64,000 nucleotides of DNA from positions 553,914 through 617,913 of the forward strand of contig NZ_BNAU01000002.1 in the NCBI RefSeq assembly GCF_014653945.1, read 5' to 3'. How positions within the stretch are numbered: position 1 is the stretch's first letter; every line of letters starts with the position of its first letter. Made by a program: the position numbers and the translations under genes. This document shows, in pieces, positions 41,434 through 50,725 of the stretch. The stretch is from Amycolatopsis deserti (GTDB lineage Bacteria; Actinomycetota; Actinomycetes; Mycobacteriales; Pseudonocardiaceae). The notes beneath the pieces are model-generated. The model saw only the letters and a program-made list of their open reading frames with translations, was not told the origin of the DNA and made no database searches.

Positions 41434-42734
41434 GGTCGCGTCAGCTCCTCACGGTCGGCGGTCGGGGTGGGCAGGCTCGCGCGGACCAGGAAGCCGCCGT
41501 CGCGGCGCGGGCCGGCCTCGAACTCGCCGCCGTGGACGGCGATCCGCTCCCGCATGCCGAGCAGCCCGAACCCGCTTCCGGACGTGGCGCCGCGGCCGCG
41601 GCCGTCATCGGTGACCTCGATTTCCAGGCTGGTGTCGAGGTAGCGCACGCGCACGTCGGCGGTGCGGGCGCGGGCGTGTTTGACCACATTGGTCAGTGCT
41701 TCTTGCGCGACCCGGTACGCGGTCAGCGCGACGCTGTCCGGGACCGGGCGCGGCTGTCCGTATTCGCCGTAGCGCACCTCGAGCCCGGCCGCCCGGGTGG
41801 CGGCGGCGAGCCGGGGCAGCTCCGCCAGTCCCGGGGAGGCCTGGTGGTCGTCCGCCGGGCCGGGTTCGCTCCGCGGGTCGGCGCGCAGCACGCCGAGCAG
41901 CCCGCGCAGCTCGCTGATCGCGGTGCGCGCGGTCTCCTCGACGGTGTGCAGGGCGGAGGCGGCCAGCTCGCGATCGGTGCCGAGGACGCGGCGGGCGGCG
42001 GAGGCCTGGATGCCCATGACGGACACGTGGTGGGCCACGACGTCGTGCAGGTCGCGGGCGATGCGGATGCGTTCGGCGACGATGGCCCCGCGGGCGTTTT
42101 CCTCCTGGGAGGCCCGCAGCTGGTCGGCGCGGCGGGTCAGCTCGGCCCGGCCGCGCGCCGACCGCCAGGCGAGGTCGCCGAAGAAGTAGGCCGCCAGGAA
42201 GAACATCAGGTTGAACACGACCTGGTAGAGCACGGTCGCCAGCACCGGGTCGAGCGGCCCGCGCGCGCCGGGGAACGGCGTGGGCTCGACGAGGAACCAG
42301 ACCAGCCCGACGGCCAGCCAGGCGAACATCGCCACGATCACGGCGATGCGGGTCCACCGCGCCCAGCGGCGGTTCCGCGCCCAGGCGCCGGCGCTGTAGA
42401 TGGCCAGGAACAACGCGACCGAGGGCATGAACCCGTCGCCGATGCGGCGCACCTGCGCGGCGATGAACACGGCCCCCACGACGGCGAGCACGACGAGCGG
42501 GAACCGGCGGCGCAGCGCGAGGGGCAGGGTGAGCGCCGCGGTCCAGAGCAGTTGTTCGGTGAGCGCGGGCGCGGAGCCGAAGGCGTAGGCGCCCATGCTG
42601 TTGACGAGCACGAGCATGCCGGCGGAGGTCAGCAGGACCAGCAGCGCGAGGAGGATGTCGTGACGCCGCTGGCGGACGCCCGGCGCGGGCCGCTGCCACT
42701 CGCTCCAGTCCGGCTCGTCCTCCGCTGTCCCCAC
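41430..42734 (-). CDS. Sensor histidine kinase (HisKA_3, DesK-like)
   Basis: 434 residues. About five hydrophobic segments (residues 25-175) form a membrane sensor, without a large external domain. The dimerisation/phosphorylation helix is AERIRIARDLHDVVAHHVSV (His in DLHD). The ATPase domain has ALTNVVKHARARTADV (N box), DDGRGRGATSGSGFGLLGMR (G boxes). It starts near 42734 (MGTAEDEPDWSEWQRPAPGV) with no obvious ribosome-binding site upstream. Kinases of this layout often sense membrane-active stress; the ligand is unknown. Confidence 0.92.
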   Translation of the reverse strand: MGTAEDEPDWSEWQRPAPGVRQRRHDILLALLVLLTSAGMLVLVNSMGAYAFGSAPALTEQLLWTAALTLPLALRRRFPLVVLAVVGAVFIAAQVRRIGDGFMPSVALFLAIYSAGAWARNRRWARWTRIAVIVAMFAWLAVGLVWFLVEPTPFPGARGPLDPVLATVLYQVVFNLMFFLAAYFFGDLAWRSARGRAELTRRADQLRASQEENARGAIVAERIRIARDLHDVVAHHVSVMGIQASAARRVLGTDRELAASALHTVEETARTAISELRGLLGVLRADPRSEPGPADDHQASPGLAELPRLAAATRAAGLEVRYGEYGQPRPVPDSVALTAYRVAQEALTNVVKHARARTADVRVRYLDTSLEIEVTDDGRGRGATSGSGFGLLGMRERIAVHGGEFEAGPRRDGGFLVRASLPTPTADREELTRP

Positions 42735-42770
42735 GGGCCCAAACTACCGAGCGGGCGGTACACGGGCGAC

Positions 42771-43290
42771 GGTGCCCTCGTCGTTGGCCGCATACAGCAT
42801 GCCCTCCGGCGCCGCCGCGAAGCGGGCCATCACGCGCCACGCACCGAGCCCGGCACCACCCGCACCACGGTGCCCTCCCCGTTGGCCGCCACGTACAACG
42901 CGCCCTCCGGCGCAGCCGCAACGCCCGCGAAGCGGCCCGGCAGGCACCGCGCGTATCGCGGCCCGCATCACGGTGCTCTCGCCAGTGGCCGCCACGTACA
43001 GTGCGCCATCCCGGGGGCCGCAAAGCCTCGGCAGGCCCGGCGTCCCCGCGCCCGGATCGATGGCGCTCAGGCCCGCGGCACCACCCGCTCCACCGTGCCC
43101 TCCCCGTTGGCCCCCCCGCATACAGCACACCACCCGGCGCCGCCGCGAAGCGGGCCATCACGCGCCACGCACCGAGCGCGGCACCACCCGCACCACGGTG
43201 CCCTCCCCGTTGGCCGCCACGTACAACGCGCCGTCCGGCGCCGCCGCAACGCCCGCGAAGCGGCCCGGCAACCCCGGCATTCCGTGGGCG
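42771..43290 (-). repeat. 328-bp tandem duplication of the 3' end of the propeller gene, decayed
   Basis: Segments at 42817-42872 and 43145-43200 are related by a 328-bp offset (gcgaagcgggccatcacgcg and caccacggtg both repeat at exactly this distance), as are the propeller-repeat codings at 42871-42950 and 43199-43280. In translation the repeats encode variants of AAAPDGALYVAANGEGTVVR. The downstream copy is out of frame or interrupted and lies after the stop codon (43158) of the propeller gene. A third, more diverged unit (about 42970-43020) also reads ALYVAATGESTV. Between 42735 and 43157 there is no other gene. Confidence 0.75.
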
Positions 43291-44649
43291 AACAGCTGCG
43301 CCTCCGACGGGGGCAGGACCGCCAGGTCCGCCACCTTCACCCGGGTCTCCCCCGTGCCCACATCGACCGCGGTCAGGCGGCGCGCGCCCGCCTCCACCAC
43401 GAACAGCTCCTGCCCCAGCACCGCGATCCCTTGGGGCGCCTCGAGTCCCGAGGCCACCGGCACCGCGTCCGGCAGCCGCACCACCGTGCCGCGCGTCTCG
43501 TCGCTGGCGTACCACGTTCCCTCGGCCACCGCGACGTCCACCGGGCGCGCCAATCCCTCCGCGAGCACGCTCAGCTCGTCGGACTCATCGATCGCCACCA
43601 CGCGCCCCGCCCCGGACTCGGCCACCACCAGCATCCCGTCCCCCACCGCGAGGCCCATCGGCTGCGCGAGCCCCGCCGCCCGCGTCCGCACCGTGCGCGC
43701 CGCCGGGTCGTAGGTGCGCACGTCGCCGTACTGCGAGGTGACGTGCAGCAGCGGCCCGTCCGCGGCGATGCCGTGGCTGAACACCAGCATCTCCCGCATC
43801 GTCCCGTCGACGCTCGTCACGCGGTAGTGGTCACCCGTGAACACGGTGCCGCCCAGATCGACCGTCACCCCGAACGGGCCCGCGAGCCCAGGCGGCACCA
43901 CCTCGCGCGTCCGCCCGTCCGGGTGCACCTCGGCGATCCCGCCCGCGGCGAAGCTGGACACGAACATCCGGTTCTCCTCGTCGAACGCGGCGTTGTCCAG
44001 CCCCGCGATCCCGGTCTCCACAATGGACCGGCCAGCCGGGGAAATCCGCGTCACGATCCCGGCCGCGCCCCGCGACAGCACCAGCAGTTCCCCGCCCCGG
44101 TCGAACCGCACCGCGACCGGCTCGTGCACCCCGTCGGCCACCAGCTCCGGTGGCCCGCCGTCCGGCGACACGCGGAAGACCTCGCCGGTCGCCATGTGCG
44201 GGTAGTACAGCAACCCGTCCGGCCCGAGCTGCATCGCGTTGCCCATCTCCAGCCCGTCCGCGAGAACCACCGGCTCCCCGCCCGCGGGAAACAGCTCCAG
44301 CACCCGGCCGCCCATCCGCATCTCGTTGACGAACAACCGGTCCCCGGCGCACGCGATGCCGTTGGGCAGCTTCACCTCGTCCGACACCAGCGTGTACCGC
44401 CCGTCCGGCGCGCGCCGCCACACCCGTCCGGGCACCAGGTCGGTGATGTACATCGACCCGTCCGGTCCGAACGCGAGGTCGTCCGGCGAGCGCACCGGGC
44501 TGTCCGCGCCCACGACCACCTCGACGTCACCCGCGGCCAGATCGACGGCACTGATCAGTCCACTGAGGAACTGCGCGACGTACAGCCGGTCGTCCGGTCC
44601 GAACGCGACACCGTTGGACCCGCGCATCGGGCCCGGCGCGACGACCCGG

Positions 44650-44657
<8 letters not shown>
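43158..44657 (-). CDS. NHL/SMP-30-type beta-propeller protein (cytoplasmic)
   Basis: 499 residues from GTG 44657, overlapping the monooxygenase gene by 8 bp. Repeated blades include GSNGVAFGPDDRLYVAQFLS, SPDDLAFGPDGSMYITDLVP, EPVAVRFDRGGELLVLSRGA, QGIAVLGQELFVVEAGARRL and VAAAPDGALYVAANGEGTVV. About 10-12 blade-like units suggest two propellers. No signal peptide. The gene is downstream of a Baeyer-Villiger-type monooxygenase, so it may be a lactonase for the ester or lactone products of that enzyme (inference). The C-terminal blade is the unit duplicated downstream. Confidence 0.78.
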
Positions 44658-46395
<1,738 letters not shown>

Positions 46396-46413
46396 GCGGA
46401 GCCCCCTCTTAAA

Positions 46414-46435
46414 TCAACTGAGTGATTGAAGAGTA
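46414..46435 (-). promoter_or_regulatory. Promoter/operator of the monooxygenase operon
   Basis: On the minus strand TACTCT (46435-46430) is a plausible -10 box, followed by TCAATCACTCAGTTGA (46429-46414), an imperfect inverted repeat (arms TCAA/TTGA and AATCA/TGATT). It lies between the TetR stop and the monooxygenase ATG, a position for repression downstream of the -10 box. Confidence 0.4.
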
Positions 46436-46449
46436 GCAGCTCCGGCGGA

Positions 46450-47034
46450 TCACCGGCGCGCGAGGAAGTCGTCCACCAGGCGGGCGCAGAAGGATTCGTC
46501 GCTGGGCCGCCGCAGGATCAGGGCGTTGAACAGCAGCGGGCCGACGAGCCGGGCGGCCGCGAAGTCGACGTCCGGGTCACCGGGCAGGCAGTCGGCGAGC
46601 ACGGCGTCGAACGGGCGGCGATAGGTGTCCACGACGTGTTCGCGCAGCGCGGCGAGCCGGGTGCGCTCCCCCTCGTCCGGCGTGCCACTCAGGCCGATCG
46701 CCGCCATCCAGACCAGCGCCGCCATCGACGGCGCCCCCTCGATCTGCGCTGCCTGCGCCAGCACTAGGCGGAGCAACCGGTCACGCGGCGCGCCATCGAC
46801 GGGCGGGTCCAGCGGTGGCAGCAGCTCCTGGAAAGCCGCTGCCAGCAGCTCGGTGCTGGTCGGGAAGTGCCGGTACAGCGTGGATCGCGCGACGCCGCTG
46901 CGCGAAGTGACCGCCTCGATCGTCACCGCGCGGACGCCGCCCTCGGCCAGCAGGGCGACGGCCGCGGACAGGATCGCCGACCGCGACCGGTCCAGCCGCG
47001 GGTCACGGCGGCCCGGAACCTGCTGCGTCGTCAC
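46450..47034 (-). CDS. TetR-family regulator of the monooxygenase operon and/or divergent MFS
   Basis: 194 residues from GTG 47034. The HTH is VTIEAVTSRSGVARSTLYRH, after RSRSAILSAAVALLAEGGVR. The ligand domain contains LRLVLAQAAQIEGAPSMAAL and ends VDDFLARR. It is 54 bp upstream of the monooxygenase gene on the same strand and divergent from the MFS gene at 47119, with an operator-like palindrome at 47060-47076 between them. It probably controls both its own promoter and the MFS gene (inference). Confidence 0.88.
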   Translation of the reverse strand: MTTQQVPGRRDPRLDRSRSAILSAAVALLAEGGVRAVTIEAVTSRSGVARSTLYRHFPTSTELLAAAFQELLPPLDPPVDGAPRDRLLRLVLAQAAQIEGAPSMAALVWMAAIGLSGTPDEGERTRLAALREHVVDTYRRPFDAVLADCLPGDPDVDFAAARLVGPLLFNALILRRPSDESFCARLVDDFLARR

Positions 47035-47047
47035 TCCCGGATTCTCC

Positions 47048-47083
47048 CAGAACTATTTTCAGAACTGCCAGTACTGCTACGAT
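47048..47083. promoter_or_regulatory. TetR operator and MFS promoter
   Basis: CAGAACTGCCAGTACTG (47060-47076) has 8-bp arms with one mismatch around a central C; a further half-site CAGAACT lies at 47048-47054. The -10-like TACGAT (47078-47083) sits just downstream, 36 bp before the MFS ATG. The operator thus overlaps the -35 region. Confidence 0.5.
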
Positions 47084-47118
47084 ACCGACAGTTTCGTTTC
47101 GCATCGAAGCGAGGTGGC

Positions 47119-48633
47119 ATGCGCGTCGTCGCACGGTCCGAGGTCTCGTCGTCGTCCGCCGCGCGCCGGGCCTGGACCGTGGCCGTGATGTGCTCGGCGG
47201 TCGGCCTGGTGATCGCCATGGTCACGATCGTCAACACCGCCCTGCCCGCGCTGGCCGCGGACACCGGGGTGACGCAGGCGCAGCAGACCTGGATCGTGGA
47301 CGTCTACACACTGGTGCTGGCCGCCCTGGTGCTGCCGATGGGCGCGCTGGGCGACCGCCACGGCCGCCGCGGCGTGCTGATCGCCGGGCTGGTGGTGTTC
47401 GCGCTCAGCTGCGCCGCTCCCCTGCTCGCCGGGTCGCCGGCCTGGCTGATCACGGCGCGGGCGCTGACCGGGCTGGGCGCGGCGATGATCATGCCGGCCA
47501 CGCTGTCGATCATCAACGCGAGCTTCCCGCCGGAGCGGCGCGGCCGCGCGATCGGCATCTGGGCGGCGGTGGCCGGTCTGGGCGGTCTCGGCGGGCTGGT
47601 CATCGCCGGATTGCTGTTGCAGCACTTCTCGTGGCATTCGGTGTTCCTCGGCCCAGCCGTGCTGTCCTTGCTGCTGGCGCTCGCCTGCGTCACGGTCCCC
47701 ACGTCGCGCGAGCAGGTGCCCCACCGGTTCGACACCGTCGGCGCGGTCCTCAGCGCGTTGTCGATCGGCGCGCTGGTGTTCGGCATCCTGCGGGCGGCGG
47801 ACCTGGGCTGGGCCGACGCCGAAGTGATCGTGGCGCTGGCCGCCGGGGTGGTGCTCGCCGGTGTCTTCGCGTGGTTCGAAGCACGGCACGCGGCTCCGCT
47901 GCTGGACGTGCGGTTGTTCGGCAACCGCGCGTTCGCGACCGGGTCGGTGTCGGTGACCGTGCAGTTCACCGCCGCGTTCGGCGCGCTGTACGTGCTGGCG
48001 CAGTACCTGCAGCTGGTTCAGGGTTACGGGCCGCTGGAGTCGGGACTGGTGCTGTGGCCGATCGCGGTGTCGCTGCTGCCGTTGTCGATGGCCTCGGCCG
48101 CCATCGCGCAGCGGCTCGGGCTCGGCCCGCTGACCTGCCTCGGGCTGCTCGTCGTGATCGCCGGGGTGGTGCTGCTGGGGCGGCTCGGACCGGACAGCTC
48201 CTACCCGGAACTGGCGGTCGCGGTGTGCGTGCTGGGCGGCGGGCTCGGGCTGACCGCACCGGCGGCCACGAGCGCGATCCTGGACAACGTGCCGCCGGAC
48301 AAGTACGGCGTGGCCTCGGCGGTCAACGACGCGACGCGGGAAATCGGGGCGGCACTGGGGATCGCGCTCGCCGGCAGCGTGCTGTCGGCGACCTACACCC
48401 CGGCGGTGCGCCCGGCGACGGAGGCCCTGCCCGCGGCGGCGCGGGAGGCCGCGGACGGTTCGCTCGCCGGGGCGCTGGCGGTGGCCGAACGGTCCGGCCC
48501 GGCGGGCCGGCAGATCGCCGACGCCGCGCGGGCCGCGTTCTCCGACGGGATGTGGTTCAGCCTGCTGGCCCTGGCGGGCATCGTCGCGGCCGGCGTCGTC
48601 GCCGCCGCGTGCCTGCGCCCACCGAAGGGCTGA
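47119..48633 (+). CDS. MFS exporter, DHA2/QacA-type (14 TM)
   Basis: 504 residues from ATG 47119 behind GAGGTGG. Motif A is GALGDRHGRRGVLIAGLVVF, motif C-like AVAGLGGLGGLVIAGLLLQH, and the early VNTALPALAADTGVTQAQQT, then WIVDVYTLVLAALVLPM, is typical of DHA2 multidrug exporters. About 14 hydrophobic segments are predicted. It likely exports a hydrophobic compound, possibly one sensed by the adjacent TetR. It ends base-to-base with the convergent alcohol dehydrogenase gene (0-bp gap). It is intact, unlike the frameshifted DHA2 gene at 23583. Confidence 0.88.
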   Translation: MRVVARSEVSSSSAARRAWTVAVMCSAVGLVIAMVTIVNTALPALAADTGVTQAQQTWIVDVYTLVLAALVLPMGALGDRHGRRGVLIAGLVVFALSCAAPLLAGSPAWLITARALTGLGAAMIMPATLSIINASFPPERRGRAIGIWAAVAGLGGLGGLVIAGLLLQHFSWHSVFLGPAVLSLLLALACVTVPTSREQVPHRFDTVGAVLSALSIGALVFGILRAADLGWADAEVIVALAAGVVLAGVFAWFEARHAAPLLDVRLFGNRAFATGSVSVTVQFTAAFGALYVLAQYLQLVQGYGPLESGLVLWPIAVSLLPLSMASAAIAQRLGLGPLTCLGLLVVIAGVVLLGRLGPDSSYPELAVAVCVLGGGLGLTAPAATSAILDNVPPDKYGVASAVNDATREIGAALGIALAGSVLSATYTPAVRPATEALPAAAREAADGSLAGALAVAERSGPAGRQIADAARAAFSDGMWFSLLALAGIVAAGVVAAACLRPPKG

Positions 48634-49752
48634 TCAGCTCTCGTGCAGGATGACGCCGCGGATGTTGCGCCCGGCGTGCATGTCGGCGTAGGCCTGGTTG
48701 ACCTCGTCCAAGGTGTACGTGGTGGTGATCAGCTCGTCGAGCTTGAGCGTGCCGGCCTGGTACATGCGGGCCAGCCGGGTGATCTCGTAGGTCGGCGTGC
48801 CCATGCCGAAGATGACGCCCTGGATGCGCTTCTGCATCATCGACAACGCCCACAGGTTGATCGGCAGGCCCTCGTCCTTGACGTCGCCGATGCCGGTGAC
48901 CACGACGGTGCCGAACTTGCCGATCGCGTTGACCGCCTGGGCCACGTGGTCGCCGGTGGTGATGCCGACGGTGACGATGGCCGAGTGCGCGCCCTGCCCG
49001 TTGGTGACCGACCGGGCGAAGTCGGCGGCCTCGTCGATGTCGGCGAACGCCTTGGTCGCGCCGAACTCCAGGGCCTTGTCGCGCTTGAAGGCGACCGGGT
49101 CGACCGCGAGCACGTGCGCGGCCCCCCGGGCGCGGGCGCCCTGCACCGCGTTCATGCCGACGCCGCCGACGCCCATCACGATCACCGTGTCCCCGGCGGA
49201 GACCTGCGCGCCGTACTCGGCCGAGCCCCAGCCGGTGGACACGCCGCAGGACAGCAGCGCGGCGACGTGGAACGGGATCTCCGGGTCGATCCTGGTCAGG
49301 GAGAACTCGGGGACGATCGCGTGCTGGGCGAACGTGCCGACCATGGTCATCTGGGCGACGTCCGCGCCGTCTAGGTGCGCCCGGTAGGTGCCGTCGGCCA
49401 TGCAGCCGCTCAGCGCGTACATGCCCAGGTCGCAGAGGTTGCCGCGGCCGGACGAGCAGGCCTCGCAGCGCCCGCAGGAGGGCACGAACTGCGCGACGAC
49501 GTGGTCGCCGACGGCGAGGTTGCGCACGCCCGGTCCGACCGCCTCGACCACGCCCGCGCCCTCGTGCCCGCCGATCAGGGGCAGGTGCGGGGTCGGCATG
49601 TCGCCGGTGGTCGCGTGGTCGTCGGAGTGGCACAGCCCGGCCGCCACGAAGCGGACCCGGACCTCGTGCTCCTTCGGCTCGTCCAGGTCGATGTCCACGA
49701 TCTGCCACTTGCCCGGCTGTTCGAGCAGCGCGGCCGCACGGGTTCGCATCAT
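48634..49752 (-). CDS. NDMA-dependent (mycofactocin-associated) zinc alcohol dehydrogenase
   Basis: 372 residues, start ATG 49752 (a second ATG at 49749) with AAGGTGGGC upstream. Zinc ligands appear in GLCHSDDHATTGD and LIGGHEGAGVV (catalytic) and CGRCEACSSGRGNLC (structural). The Rossmann motif is VIVMGVGGVGMNAVQGARAR. The pattern, including QMTMVGTFAQHAIVPEFSLT, matches the Rxyl_3153 family of NDMA-dependent alcohol dehydrogenases, in which NAD(P)H is not released and mycofactocin or an artificial acceptor reoxidises it (established for the family). A KstR-like operator 39-52 bp upstream suggests lipid/sterol-linked control. Confidence 0.88.
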   Translation of the reverse strand: MMRTRAAALLEQPGKWQIVDIDLDEPKEHEVRVRFVAAGLCHSDDHATTGDMPTPHLPLIGGHEGAGVVEAVGPGVRNLAVGDHVVAQFVPSCGRCEACSSGRGNLCDLGMYALSGCMADGTYRAHLDGADVAQMTMVGTFAQHAIVPEFSLTRIDPEIPFHVAALLSCGVSTGWGSAEYGAQVSAGDTVIVMGVGGVGMNAVQGARARGAAHVLAVDPVAFKRDKALEFGATKAFADIDEAADFARSVTNGQGAHSAIVTVGITTGDHVAQAVNAIGKFGTVVVTGIGDVKDEGLPINLWALSMMQKRIQGVIFGMGTPTYEITRLARMYQAGTLKLDELITTTYTLDEVNQAYADMHAGRNIRGVILHES

Positions 49753-49790
49753 TGCCCACCTTCCACCAAACAACGCCGACTGGCCGAAGG

Positions 49791-49804
49791 TAGAACAGGT
49801 TCTA
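49791..49804. promoter_or_regulatory. KstR-like operator upstream of the alcohol dehydrogenase gene
   Basis: TAGAACAGGTTCTA is a perfect 14-bp palindrome (arms TAGAAC/GTTCTA with central AG) and fits the published KstR consensus TnnAACnnGTTnnA exactly. KstR represses cholesterol-catabolism genes in mycobacteria and relatives. It lies just upstream of the dehydrogenase start. That a KstR homolog exists in this genome is not shown by the window. Confidence 0.5.
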
Positions 49805-49892
49805 ATTCGCGTCAAGGAGCCGGTCGTCGCAGAGGCGTTCGGCCGGGCGCTCCGGCGCCACCGGCCCGGCCGACGGTCCACTGTCCGGTGTA

Positions 49893-49926
49893 GACGCCGC
49901 GGGTCAGTGTTGACGCCGCGGGTCAG
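49893..49926. repeat. Short direct repeat at the end of the nitroreductase-like gene
   Basis: GACGCCGCGGGTCAG occurs at 49893-49907 and 49912-49926, a 19-bp period. The second copy includes the stop codon of the 49923 frame. Likely a small replication-slippage duplication. Confidence 0.6.
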
Positions 49927-50653
49927 GGGCGCTGCCGCCGGCTCCCGCCGTGCCAGTCCTCCTGTAGCCCGGCCTCGCCGGGCGGCACGCCGAACGCGGG
50001 CAGTTGGGGCCGTTCCCGCAGGCTGCGCTTGAGCTCGGCGAACCCGGGGAACCGGGACAACGCCACGACGTGCTCCCACAGTTCGAGGGCCTCGCGCTCG
50101 CCGGGCAGCCTGCTGATCACCGGGCCGAACAGTGCGGTGCCCCCGGGCGGTTCGAAGTGCAGGATCGGCGTGCCGACGTCCTTGCCGGTCAGCGTCAGCG
50201 CCTCGTCCGTCTCCGCCTGGATGACGGCGTCCCACGAGGGGTCGTCGAGCGCGTCCGCGTAGTCCGCCGGCAGTCCCGTGCGGCTCAACGCCCAGGTCGC
50301 CAGGTCGTGGACGCCGTGGTGGGTGGCCGCTGCCACGCCGCCGGGCACGGGCTCACACTCGAAGGTCTCCTCCCCCAGCACCTGGTAGAAGGCCCCGATC
50401 GGTTCGCGCCCGCGCTCGTGCCGGATGCGCGCGGCGACCCGCAGCAGCCGCAGCCCCGCGGCGTGTGCCCGGCCTCGTACTCCGGCGGGAAGTGGGCGTC
50501 GTAGTCGATGTGGGCGTTGAGCAGCCGCAGGGAGATGAACCGCCAGTCCACGTCGTAGTCGCGCTGCCGCTGGACGATCCGCACCCACTTGCTCGCCATC
50601 CAGGCGAACGGGCAGACGGGATCGAAGTAGAAGCGCAGATCGGGGCCGGCCAT
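49923..50653 (-). pseudogene. DsbA-fold mycothiol-dependent nitroreductase (Rv2466c-like), frameshifted
   Basis: The N-terminal half from ATG 50653-50651 reads LRFYFDPVCPFAWMASKWVR, the thioredoxin-fold start of Rv2466c relatives (here CPFA, with a single Cys instead of CPWC). At 50461-50468 (GCGTGTGC on plus) the frame breaks; the family sequence resumes in another frame as AAGLRLLRVAARIRHERGRE, GVHDLATWALSRTGLPADYA, GKDVGTPILHFE and PGFAELKRSLRERPQLP. A 2-base duplication (GTGTG from GTG) or 1-base deletion accounts for it. The product is probably non-functional unless this is a sequencing error. Confidence 0.7.
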
Positions 50654-50725
50654 GGCGGCCACGGTACCCGCCCGCACCGGTCGGCACGGCCGGGCGCGGA
50701 GCGGGTGGTGGGCGCACCACCGGCG

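Noticed and set aside
42744..43133. A separate small gene downstream of the kinase gene
   Set aside because: The reading frame is made of decayed repeats of the neighbouring propeller blade and has stops in other copies.
49923..50653. Immunity gene for the RHS toxin
   Set aside because: It is a thioredoxin-fold nitroreductase relative with its own family and a frameshift; immunity proteins usually lie right after the toxin tip and are not of this family.
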